A DNA stretch of 10,093 nucleotides from Aquisalimonas sp. Its GTDB lineage: Bacteria; Pseudomonadota; Gammaproteobacteria; Nitrococcales; Aquisalimonadaceae. The notes under the pieces were generated by a model, which made no database searches, was not told the origin of the DNA, and saw only the letters and a list, made by a program, of their open reading frames with translations. Positions 1 to 6,201 of this stretch are shown here, in pieces; the stretch's first letter is position 1, and each line of letters opens with the position of its first letter. The stretch lies in assembly GCA_007127625.1 (NCBI GenBank), contig SKYZ01000304.1:1-10093 (forward strand), written 5' to 3'. A program made the translations under genes and the position numbers.

Positions 1-159
1 GGCAGCCACGCCCTGGTGAGCATCTGGGAGATGGACGGTGCCCTGGTGGTCTATGAGGCCGAATCACTCCAGGAAGTGAAGCGCCTGCCCATGCGTCGCC
101 CTTCCGGGAAATACAACGTGTCCAACAAGAGTTACCGATCTTCCGGTAGCCGGGATTGA
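1..159 (+). CDS. Cytochrome d1-type protein, C-terminal fragment (probably NirN-like)
   Basis: The reading frame is open from base 1 and ends at TGA 157-159, so only the last 52 residues of a longer protein are visible. The segment reads like the last blade of a cytochrome d1 eight-bladed propeller: a SIWEMDGALVVYEAESL stretch followed by KRLPMRRPSGKYNVSNK. From memory, this kind of ending (RLPM-x-x-PSGKYNV-x-NK) is typical of NirN, the periplasmic dihydro-haem d1 dehydrogenase that completes haem d1 for nitrite reductase. NirS proteins I recall end with a different motif (TPTGKFNVYNT). NirS or another d1-domain paralogue cannot be excluded from 52 residues. Its position beside nor genes and an FNR-type regulator fits a nir-nor denitrification island. 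The start lies outside the window. Confidence 0.6.
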   Translation, partial: GSHALVSIWEMDGALVVYEAESLQEVKRLPMRRPSGKYNVSNKSYRSSGSRD

Positions 160-176
160 TTTCTCACCTGTGTTTC

Positions 177-196
177 AGGGCTTTCCGGGCCCTTTT
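177..196 (+). terminator. Weak rho-independent terminator after the d1-protein gene
   Basis: AGGGC (177-181) and GCCCT (189-193) form a 5-bp stem with a 7-nt loop. The stem is followed by a short T run (193-196), starting 18 bp after the stop codon. The position is right for ending the nir-side transcript, but the stem is short and the T tract is only four bases long, so it may be leaky or fortuitous. Confidence 0.35.
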
Positions 197-230
197 CTGT
201 TCCCGGCAAATTCATTATTGGCAGGCAAAA

Positions 231-294
231 ATAACCCACAAAAAATACCCATAAAGAGGTATTACTGCTATGTGCCTGTAAAATGGTGGGTTAT
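231..294. repeat. Long-spaced inverted repeat with an inner hairpin
   Basis: ATAACCCAC (231-239) is the exact reverse complement of GTGGGTTAT (286-294), a 9-bp match separated by 46 bp. Inside it, AATACC (244-249) and GGTATT (258-263) form a 6-bp hairpin. CAGGCA (222-227) complements TGCCTG (273-278), and this pairing would cross the outer repeat, giving a pseudoknot-like topology if transcribed. No function is assigned. It could be an operator pair, a structured RNA or chance in AT-rich DNA. Confidence 0.4.
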
Positions 295-335
295 CTCCCC
301 CCTGAAGAGCCATTTCCCGTCGCGCGAATATGGGC

Positions 336-349
336 TTGATTTATATCAA
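336..349 (+). promoter_or_regulatory. Perfect FNR/DNR box upstream of the regulator gene
   Basis: TTGAT-TTAT-ATCAA is an exact match to the FNR consensus TTGAT-N4-ATCAA. It sits 163 bp upstream of the regulator's ATG at 513. A plausible -10 (TGTATT, 371-376) places the centre of the box at about -40.5, close to the -41.5 of class II FNR-activated promoters. Because the adjacent gene encodes a protein with the FNR-type recognition helix, autoregulation is the simplest reading, but another FNR-family protein in the cell could also bind. Confidence 0.8.
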
Positions 350-370
350 AGAGTCATGCTCTTCCATTGG

Positions 371-376
371 TGTATT
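371..376 (+). promoter_or_regulatory. Candidate -10 element of the regulator promoter
   Basis: TGTATT matches the sigma-70 -10 consensus at four of six positions and is spaced correctly below the FNR box for activator-dependent transcription starting near base 383. No good -35 is evident, which is expected if the FNR-type protein replaces that contact. An alternative TATACG at 385-390 would place the box at about -54.5 and is less attractive. Confidence 0.4.
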
Positions 377-512
377 CCTTTGTCTATACGCTTGGCTAGG
401 CGTTAACCCTCGGGGGGTCGTGGTTGCTGGAAGTACGCCCGTGTTCGGGCTTCCCGCTGTCCGCGAGTCCGGGCAGGACGAATGTCCATGCGAGGACAGG
501 GAGAAGGAAAAA

Positions 513-1361
513 ATGAGCGAGAAGACGAGGAACCGTTCCGAGCGCTGGCACTGTGGGGCACGCCGCGTGTGCCCGAAATGCATTATCTCGAACCTGTTGA
601 CTTCGGTGTTTCTTGTGGAGGGTAGCGGGGCGCTGGCGCAACAGCTCACCCGCAACAGTTTTTCCATGACCGTGGGTCAGACCCTGCGCCGCGAAGGCGA
701 TCCCTTTCAGGGGTTGATTCTGATCCGCAAGGGCGTACTGAAGACGTTCATGATCTCCGAGGACGGTGGCGAGCAGATCATCGATTTCCGTTTTCCCGGC
801 GAGCTGGTGGGGTTGTCTGCCATGGGGACGGGAGAGCACATGGCGTGCACGATTGCCCTGTCAGCGGCGGATGTGTGCCTGATCCGGGCGGAAGACCTCG
901 ATGACCTGTGCAATACCTACCCCGACGTGCGTCGGCGTCTCTTGGAACTCACCGCGCGGGAGGTGGCCAGGCGCGAGCATCTGCACCAGGCGTTGTGCGG
1001 AACCCGGGCGGAGTGCCGGCTTGCCATGGCGTTGTTGAATATTGCCGAGCGGCTGGGTGTTGCCACCGTGGATCACGCTATTTCGTTCCAGCTGCCCATG
1101 GCTCGGGTGGATCTGGCCGCCTACCTGGGTCTGACGCCGGAGACAACCAGTCGACAGCTGCGCCGCTGGGAAAGTCATGGCTGGCTGCATACCCGCGGCC
1201 GCGATTTCACCATCCGCGAGCCGGATGTGCTGCATGCCCTGGCCAGTCGGCACTCCTCGGACGAGGAGGGCGTTCACCGGCTGGCCAGAGGGGATTCGGA
1301 GTGCCAATGGTCCCCGGATTCGGGTCTAGGCACTGATGAGCTGGCGGTAAATCGCCGGTAG
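513..1361 (+). CDS. Crp/Fnr-family transcriptional regulator (FNR/ANR-type) with an atypical cysteine set
   Basis: This 282-residue regulator has a cyclic-nucleotide-binding-like sensor fold (about residues 45-150), a dimerisation helix and a C-terminal helix-turn-helix. The recognition helix reads E210-T-T-S213-R214, the E-x-x-S-R signature of proteins that read TTGAT half-sites, and such boxes precede both this gene and norC. Cys20, Cys23 and Cys122 fall at the same residue numbers as three of the four [4Fe-4S] ligands of E. coli FNR. The fourth (Cys29) is Leu, while an extra Cys14 gives a C-x5-C-x2-C arrangement. I chose ATG 513 because a strong AGAAGGA Shine-Dalgarno lies just upstream and the resulting N terminus aligns with FNR. 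The longer frame from 330 would translate the FNR box. A C-terminal tail of about 35 residues exceeds FNR, and its last 11 residues overlap the end of norD. Likely role: oxygen- or NO-responsive control of denitrification genes. Confidence 0.88.
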   Translation: MSEKTRNRSERWHCGARRVCPKCIISNLLTSVFLVEGSGALAQQLTRNSFSMTVGQTLRREGDPFQGLILIRKGVLKTFMISEDGGEQIIDFRFPGELVGLSAMGTGEHMACTIALSAADVCLIRAEDLDDLCNTYPDVRRRLLELTAREVARREHLHQALCGTRAECRLAMALLNIAERLGVATVDHAISFQLPMARVDLAAYLGLTPETTSRQLRRWESHGWLHTRGRDFTIREPDVLHALASRHSSDEEGVHRLARGDSECQWSPDSGLGTDELAVNRR

Positions 1362-3269
1362 TGCGGTCACCAGGTGTGAGGGCTGGTTGACGATGGCGTG
1401 GCGGCCTCGCCCGAACAGGTACGGGAAGTACTGCTGTGCCTGGTTGTCCACGGTCACGCCGAACACCGTAACCTCGTTGCGCCGGGCCTCGATGATGGCC
1501 CGGCGGGTATCCTCGATGGCGTAGCGGCCCTCGTAGTAGTCGGTGTCATTGGGCTTGCCGTCGGTGAGTACCAGCAGCAGCCGGTTGCGGTTGGGGCGCT
1601 TTTCCAGCTCCCCGCTCATGTGCCGGATGGCCGGCCCCATGCGTGTGTAGTGCCCGGGGCGTAGCGCACTGATCCGCCGGACCACCGGTTCGCCCATGCG
1701 CTCGCCGAACCCTTTGAGCGTGTTTACCCACACCTGGTAGCGGCGGTGTGACGTGAACGTATGGATGGCGTAGTCGTCGCCGCAGGCGGCGAGACCATGG
1801 GCCAGCACCAGCAGCGCTTCCTTCTCCACGTCCAGCACCCGGCGGTCCTCCAGCCAGGCGTCCGTGGACAGCGAGACGTCCACCAGAATGGACACGGCCA
1901 GGTCCCGGGTTTGCTCGCGGGCGAGCTGATAGATCCGGTCGGAGGCTTCCCCCGTGGCCCGGAGATCGCAGTGGGAGCGGATCACGGCGTCCATGTCCAG
2001 GTCCGTGCCGTCGGTCTGTCCCCGCAGGAGTTCCCGGCGCGGTCGCAGGGCCTCGAACTGGCGTCGCACCTGCCGGATGCGACGGCGCGTGCTCTCCCCC
2101 GGGGTCCAGTCCTCGCCCTCTTCGGGCTGCACGTGGGTGTGCACGGCGCAGTGGGCGGGCAGGTAGACGCCCTTGCGGTAGTTCCACTCCGGATAGGTGC
2201 GGTAGCCGCTGAGCCGCTCCCCGGTGACACCGTCCGGGGGCAGATCCAGGTCCACCTTGAGCCGCGTCGCCGCGCGCTGCTTGTGCGGGCTGAGCGTGAT
2301 CTCCTCGATCTGCTCGGCGGCGCGCTTGGCCTCCTCGTCCTCCTCGTCCTCCACCAGCCGGTTGACGTTGACCATCTCGGTCCACGAGAGCATTTTCTCG
2401 AAGCGGTTGAGCACCAACGGGTCATCCCGTTCGCACTGGTCCTGGTGGCGGCGCTCCGCCTTGCGCTTGCCTTCACTGGCGGACTTGGGGCTGTTTGCCT
2501 CGGCGGCCGCGTCCGGATCGTCGACGCCTTCCTTGCCGCCACCTTCGCCCAGGAACGTGATCTCGCCCCACACCGGGACCGGCAGCGGCGGCCGGTAGTC
2601 GCGAGGCGCGCGGACGTCGTCCAGTTCGGCGTCCGGGGCCTGGATCAGCGCCACCAGTCGCCGGGCCCGCTGATCAAGCGTTGCCGTGTCGCCCAACAGG
2701 TGGCGCACGCACGCTTCCATGGAGGCCTCCACGGGGGGAAGCCGCCGGGTCGGCCGCACGGCCAGCAGATCGGCGCACAGCGCTCGGTAGCGGGTCGCCA
2801 GGCCCGGGAATGTGGCGCACACTTGCTGGCTGGCCCGGTGCGCCTCCCGCAGTAGGGCGACATCGCGTTGCAGCGGATCCCCGGTGTCCGGCACCCGGGG
2901 TGCCTCCGCGAGGGCCAGGAAGGCGGCCAGCCAGAAGTAGAGGTTGCGGTTCGACGCGGGTTCCGGAAAGTAGTCCAGGGTCGGCGGCAGCAGCACATGC
3001 TCCTCGTCCCGCCGGGCCTGGTCGACCGGCTCTTCGTCGAACCCCAGGCGCTGCCTCAGGGTGAGGCGGTGACGCGAGTTGCGCGCCACGATGGCACCCA
3101 CTTCCAACCCCAGCGGGCCGCCGGTGGCACGGAAGAACACCGCCAGCGTATTGCGGAGATCCTCCAGCTTGACTGCCGCGTCCGGGTGGCGCGGGTAGCT
3201 GGTGGCCCGGGAGACCCAGCGGTGCCAACGACGGCCGACGAGTTCCTCCGGTTCGAGGAAATCCAGCAT
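1326..3269 (-). CDS. norD: NorD, von Willebrand A-domain activation protein of nitric oxide reductase
   Basis: This 647-residue protein is of the NorD family, which works with the ATPase NorQ to activate or assemble the NorCB complex, probably through insertion of the non-haem iron FeB. The C-terminal vWA domain (about residues 456-647) has an intact MIDAS: D464-x-S466-x-S468, a Thr in HYTRMG (542) and Asp570 in LTDGKPND. The middle of the protein has a charged, acidic linker (stretch VEDEEDEEAKRAAEQ), usual for NorD. The frame stays open to 3572, but that part overlaps norQ. ATG 3269 is preceded by AGGAGGG six to seven bases upstream, so I use it. The start lies 41 bp after the norQ stop. 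The TAG stop (1326-1328) lies inside the convergent regulator gene. It is slightly longer than the roughly 610 residues I recall for pseudomonad NorD. Confidence 0.92.
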   Translation of the reverse strand: MLDFLEPEELVGRRWHRWVSRATSYPRHPDAAVKLEDLRNTLAVFFRATGGPLGLEVGAIVARNSRHRLTLRQRLGFDEEPVDQARRDEEHVLLPPTLDYFPEPASNRNLYFWLAAFLALAEAPRVPDTGDPLQRDVALLREAHRASQQVCATFPGLATRYRALCADLLAVRPTRRLPPVEASMEACVRHLLGDTATLDQRARRLVALIQAPDAELDDVRAPRDYRPPLPVPVWGEITFLGEGGGKEGVDDPDAAAEANSPKSASEGKRKAERRHQDQCERDDPLVLNRFEKMLSWTEMVNVNRLVEDEEDEEAKRAAEQIEEITLSPHKQRAATRLKVDLDLPPDGVTGERLSGYRTYPEWNYRKGVYLPAHCAVHTHVQPEEGEDWTPGESTRRRIRQVRRQFEALRPRRELLRGQTDGTDLDMDAVIRSHCDLRATGEASDRIYQLAREQTRDLAVSILVDVSLSTDAWLEDRRVLDVEKEALLVLAHGLAACGDDYAIHTFTSHRRYQVWVNTLKGFGERMGEPVVRRISALRPGHYTRMGPAIRHMSGELEKRPNRNRLLLVLTDGKPNDTDYYEGRYAIEDTRRAIIEARRNEVTVFGVTVDNQAQQYFPYLFGRGRHAIVNQPSHLVTALPAIYRQLISA

Positions 3270-3310
3270 GTGTGCGCCCTCCTGTCTTGGGTGCCGCGTG
3301 GGCCGGTTGG

Positions 3311-4123
3311 TCAGCCGAAGGTGGCGTTGACCGCCTCCATCAGGCCTTCCTTGACGTCGGCATCGTCGCTGAGCGGCTCGATCAGCGTGCTGCGGGCGGC
3401 GTCGAGGATGGGAATGCCGGCACGCACCAGGGTTGCGCAGTAGACCAGCAGGCGGGTGGAGACGCCTTCCTCCAGGTCCTGCCCGCGCATCTCGCGCAGC
3501 CGCTGTGCCAGGTTCACCAGCGCCGCACACTGCTCGCGGCCGAGCCCGCTCTCCCGGGCGACGATGTCGCACTCCACCCGGGGCGGCGGGAAGTCGAACT
3601 CCAGCGCCACGAAACGCTGGCGCGTGCTGGGTTTCAGGGACTTGAGAATGTGCTGGTAGCCCGGGTTGTAGGAGACCACCAGCATGAAGCCGGGCGGCGC
3701 CTCCAGCATCTCACCGGTGCGCTCCAGCGGCAGGATGCGCCGGTCGTCGGTGAGCGGGTGCAGGACCACGGTCACGTCCTTGCGTGCCTCCACCACCTCG
3801 TCCAGGTAGCAGATGCCTCCTTCCCGTACCGCCCGGGTCAGTGGCCCGTCCACCCAGCGGGTCTCGCCCCCCTGGAGAAGATAGCGGCCGGTGAGGTCGG
3901 CGGAGGTGAGGTCGTCGTGGCAGGCGACGGTGTACAGCGGGCGGTCCAGTTGCGCCGCCATGTGGCTGACGAAACGCGTCTTGCCGCAGCCCGTGGGGCC
4001 CTTGAGCAGCAGCGGTAGCCGCTGCTCGAAGGCATGGTGGAACAGGTCGCACTCCGAGCCGGTGGGCTCGTAGAAGGGGACGGACGTGTCCTGGTTTTCC
4101 GGGAGATTGCTGGCCGTCAGCAT
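3311..4123 (-). CDS. norQ: NorQ, MoxR-type AAA+ ATPase for nitric oxide reductase activation
   Basis: A 270-residue cytoplasmic AAA+ ATPase of the MoxR/NorQ (CbbQ) group, which acts with NorD as a chaperone for NorCB. Walker A is GPTGCGKT (residues 42-49), Walker B is ICYLDE with D108 and E109, a sensor-1 Asn occurs in SYNPGYQ (153), and an arginine-finger region is seen at KPSTRQRF (164-171). The length is normal for the family. ATG 4123 is chosen because GAGGAG lies six bases upstream. An in-frame GTG at 4144 would put that Shine-Dalgarno inside the gene. It follows norB after a 60-bp gap containing a very stable hairpin, and norD follows 41 bp later, so norQ and norD are presumably expressed together. 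Confidence 0.95.
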   Translation of the reverse strand: MLTASNLPENQDTSVPFYEPTGSECDLFHHAFEQRLPLLLKGPTGCGKTRFVSHMAAQLDRPLYTVACHDDLTSADLTGRYLLQGGETRWVDGPLTRAVREGGICYLDEVVEARKDVTVVLHPLTDDRRILPLERTGEMLEAPPGFMLVVSYNPGYQHILKSLKPSTRQRFVALEFDFPPPRVECDIVARESGLGREQCAALVNLAQRLREMRGQDLEEGVSTRLLVYCATLVRAGIPILDAARSTLIEPLSDDADVKEGLMEAVNATFG

Positions 4124-4150
4124 GGCGTGCTCCTCTTGATTCACATGAAC

Positions 4151-4177
4151 GGGGACGCCCGCCGGGCGGGCGCCCCC
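4151..4177 (-). other. Strong intercistronic hairpin between norB and norQ
   Basis: On the transcribed (minus) strand GGGGGCGCCCG pairs with CGGGCGTCCCC through 11 bp with one G-U wobble, around a 5-nt loop. It lies directly after the norB stop (4184) and before the norQ ribosome binding site. No T tract follows, so it does not look like an intrinsic terminator. A 3'-end stabilising or processing element that raises norCB over norQD expression is a reasonable inference. Confidence 0.65.
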
Positions 4178-4183
4178 GGCGGC

Positions 4184-5530
4184 TCAGTCAGCCAGTGCGT
4201 CGACGTTGGTGGTGGCGGGCACCTGTTCCCGCGTCGGCCCGAAAATGGCGTAGAGGAACAGCAGCACGCCGATGCCCATGACCACCCCGGCGCCCAGACG
4301 CATGGCGTAGAACACGTCCAGCTGGCCCTGGATTTCCATGAAGTTCATGCCCAGGACCCGCTGCAGGTGGGTCTGTACTACCCCGGCGAACGTCAGCGTG
4401 AAGGTCATGAAGGACATGGCGGCGGTCATGACCCAGAAGGACCACATGTTGAGGATCTGGTTATACGGCTGCATGCGGCGCATCTGCGGCATGGCGTAGG
4501 AAATGATCCCGAGGATCAGCATGACGTAGGCACCGAAGAAGGCCAGATGGCCGTGGGCCGCCGTCACCTGGGTGCCGTGGGAGTAGTAGTTGATCCAGTG
4601 CAGCGTGTGCATGAAGCCCCACACACCGGCTCCGAAGAAGGCGATCACTGCGCAGCCCAGGGTCCACAGCATGGCGGCCTTGTTGGGGTGGTTCCGGGTG
4701 CCCTTCCAGAACATGTAGAAGGCGAACACCAGCATGGCGAAGAACGGAATCACCTCCAGGGTGGAGAAGATGCTGCCAATGGGCTGCCAGTAGGCCGGGG
4801 TGCCGATCCAGTAGTAGTGGTGGCCGGTGCCCAGCAGGCCGGAGAACAGCGACAGGCCGACGATCACGTACAGCCATTTCTCGATGATCTCACGGTCGAC
4901 ACCGGTCATCTTGATCAGCAGGTAGCCGAGCAGGGCCGCCATGATCAGCTCCCAGACCCCTTCCACCCAGATGTGGACGATCCACCACCAGTAGAGCTTG
5001 TCCAGTGCCAGGTTGGTGGGGTTGTAGAAGGCGAACAGCCAGAAGATCGCCGCCAGCCAAAGCCCCAGCATCAGCACCAGGCTGATAGCAGTCTTGCGCC
5101 CCTTGAGCAACGTCATGCTGGTGTTGAACAGGAACATCAGGAACGACACCGTGATCAGCACCTTCACCCACAGGGGCTGCTCCAGATAGTGACGCCCCTC
5201 GTGGATCTCGAACTGGTAGCCGATCAGTGCAGCGGCTCCCGCGAATGCGAAAATGCCAAGCTGGATGTAGGCCAGCATCGGGCTGTGAATCTCCGTTTCC
5301 GTCTCCTCGGGGAGCAGGAAATAAGTACAGCCCATGAAGCCGATCAGCAGCCATACGATGAGCAGGTTGGTGTGGCTCATGCGCATGATGTGAAACGGCA
5401 TCCCCTCGGCGAGGAATTCGGGGAGAACGTACACCGTGGCCGAGAGGATTCCGAACACGATCTGCAGGGCGAATAACGCCATGGCGACGACGAAGAAGGG
5501 CAGGGCCACCTTCTGTGTTTCGTATTTCAT
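4184..5530 (-). CDS. norB: NorB, catalytic subunit of cytochrome-c-dependent nitric oxide reductase
   Basis: A 448-residue inner-membrane protein with about 12 hydrophobic segments, of the haem-copper oxidase superfamily. It reduces two NO to N2O at a haem b3/FeB site. The expected ligands are all visible: H53 and H328 for low-spin haem b, H326 for haem b3, and H186, H237, H238 and E190 for FeB. The conserved glutamates E194 and E259 are also present. Numbering is offset by 21 from Pseudomonas aeruginosa NorB because the loop after the third helix is shorter. In that loop the usual GREFLEQP motif reads GRHYLEQP, so the calcium-binding Glu (Glu135 in P. aeruginosa as I recall) is His114. ATG 5530 is preceded by GGAG seven bases upstream. 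The 31 residues encoded upstream in the same frame are not membrane-like and overlap norC. The start lies 49 bp after the norC stop. Confidence 0.97.
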   Translation of the reverse strand: MKYETQKVALPFFVVAMALFALQIVFGILSATVYVLPEFLAEGMPFHIMRMSHTNLLIVWLLIGFMGCTYFLLPEETETEIHSPMLAYIQLGIFAFAGAAALIGYQFEIHEGRHYLEQPLWVKVLITVSFLMFLFNTSMTLLKGRKTAISLVLMLGLWLAAIFWLFAFYNPTNLALDKLYWWWIVHIWVEGVWELIMAALLGYLLIKMTGVDREIIEKWLYVIVGLSLFSGLLGTGHHYYWIGTPAYWQPIGSIFSTLEVIPFFAMLVFAFYMFWKGTRNHPNKAAMLWTLGCAVIAFFGAGVWGFMHTLHWINYYSHGTQVTAAHGHLAFFGAYVMLILGIISYAMPQMRRMQPYNQILNMWSFWVMTAAMSFMTFTLTFAGVVQTHLQRVLGMNFMEIQGQLDVFYAMRLGAGVVMGIGVLLFLYAIFGPTREQVPATTNVDALAD

Positions 5531-5579
5531 GATTGTACTCCGTGCCTGTTGAGCTGCTGGATTCGGCTTGATTTCCGGA

Positions 5580-6032
5580 TCAGCCGGAGGGGTGAGGTGG
5601 CCAGCCCTGGGTGTCGATATCATCGGTCCACTCGAAGAAATCGATCAGTGCCTCCATTTCCTCGTCGTTGATATCGAAGTACGGCATCTGGCGGCGTCCC
5701 GGCGCACCGGTGGGCTGCGCGCGCATCCAGCCGGCGATCGCGGCACGGGCTCCCTCCGGATTGTCATGGCCGCCGAAGCGCGTCCAGACATTGCCGACTT
5801 CCGGAGCGAAATACCCGCCTTCGCCGAGAATGGTGTGGCAGTTGATGCAGGAGTGTTCTTCCCAGACTTCCTTGCCGAGTTTGACGGAATCCGTTAGTCC
5901 TTCACTGTCAGTGGAAACGTTGACGATGTACCAGTGGCTGTGGATCGTCAGCGCTGCAAAAAGTATGAAGAAAAACAGTGACCCCCCGTAGAAGATATTT
6001 CGGGCCGCTGCTTTCGTGAGCCCATCGCCCAT
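5580..6032 (-). CDS. norC: NorC, membrane-anchored cytochrome c subunit of nitric oxide reductase
   Basis: A 150-residue protein of normal NorC length. An N-terminal signal anchor (about residues 13-36, NIFYGGSLFFFILF onward) holds a periplasmic cytochrome c domain. Haem binding is by C62-I-N-C65-H66, with Met116 in RQMPYF as the likely sixth ligand. G72 and Tyr74 in GEGGYFAPEVG correspond to the NorC residues that help bind calcium at the NorB interface. It passes electrons from soluble cytochromes or cupredoxins to NorB, and it needs the Ccm system encoded just upstream. ATG 6032 is used because a purine-rich GGAAGGGGG lies eight bases upstream. The frame continues to 6134, but the added Arg-rich residues do not fit the family and overlap the 5' leader. 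It is the first gene of norCBQD. Confidence 0.97.
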   Translation of the reverse strand: MGDGLTKAAARNIFYGGSLFFFILFAALTIHSHWYIVNVSTDSEGLTDSVKLGKEVWEEHSCINCHTILGEGGYFAPEVGNVWTRFGGHDNPEGARAAIAGWMRAQPTGAPGRRQMPYFDINDEEMEALIDFFEWTDDIDTQGWPPHPSG

Positions 6033-6124
6033 GTCGATTACCCCCTTCCTTTCCCGGTTATTCGCCAATTGTTCCGGTCGTGAGCGGCGCCGTGACGCAA
6101 TGACGATCAGTCGCTCCGGGATTG

Positions 6125-6130
6125 ACGGTA
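6125..6130 (-). promoter_or_regulatory. Candidate -10 element of the norC promoter
   Basis: TACCGT on the minus strand matches the -10 consensus at only three of six positions, but its position places the upstream TTGAC-N4-GTCAA palindrome at exactly -41.5 if transcription starts at 6118. That is the class II geometry for FNR-family activators. The norC leader would then be about 86 nt. The spacing argument is stronger than the hexamer itself. Confidence 0.4.
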
Positions 6131-6152
6131 GCAATCGGGCCGACGGCTATCC

Positions 6153-6166
6153 TTGACGCTTGTCAA
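6153..6166 (-). promoter_or_regulatory. FNR/DNR-type palindrome controlling norCBQD
   Basis: TTGAC-GCTT-GTCAA is a perfect 5+4+5 dyad. It differs from the FNR consensus only by T-to-C in each half-site, a variant commonly seen for DNR/NNR-type binding sites before denitrification genes. Its centre is about 127 bp upstream of the norC ATG. The site is symmetric, but the only gene positioned downstream of it is norC. Confidence 0.75.
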
Positions 6167-6201
6167 GCGCCATTCCGCGCCGGGAATAAGGGCGAAATCC
6201 G

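Larger units (their letters stand above)
160..512. other. 353-bp intergenic region between the nir-side gene and the regulator
   Basis: I see no convincing gene here. The first 40 bp contain a weak terminator. Bases about 200-295 are clearly AT-richer than the rest of the window and hold a 9-bp inverted repeat. A perfect FNR/DNR box lies at 336-349. From about 384 to 512 there is a G+C-rich stretch that would be the 5' leader of the regulator mRNA. It can form a GCCCG/CGGGC hairpin (437-450) and a CTGTCC/GGACAG pairing (457-462 with 494-499). These are short and their significance is uncertain. The Shine-Dalgarno sequence near 502-508 is outside both stems. An open frame runs upstream of 513 to an ATG at 330, but it crosses the FNR box and is not treated as coding. 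Confidence 0.6.

Noticed and set aside
330..512. N-terminal extension of the regulator from ATG 330
   Set aside because: The extension would translate the perfect FNR box and the leader, lacks a family match, and is unnecessary because ATG 513 has a strong Shine-Dalgarno and gives FNR-like numbering.
3270..3572. Upstream extension of norD within the open frame
   Set aside because: It overlaps norQ in another frame, is Arg/Ala/Gly-rich without family similarity, and ATG 3269 has a clear AGGAGGG.
4136..4149. Near-consensus FNR site TTGAT-TCAC-ATGAA before norQ
   Set aside because: Nine of ten bases match, but its centre is only about 20 bp from the norQ ATG and it overlaps the ribosome binding region, so a class II start would fall inside the gene. 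It is probably fortuitous, although a minor repressing role is possible.
4034..5476. 480-codon open frame on + antisense to norB
   Set aside because: It mirrors norB across its length. Its composition is rich in His, Gln, Gly and Val with no domain pattern, as expected from the complement of a high-G+C gene, while norB has all its catalytic ligands.
5568..5581. TTGAT half-site in the norC-norB gap
   Set aside because: The second half-site (GGATC) does not match ATCAA, and the genes are clearly co-transcribed.
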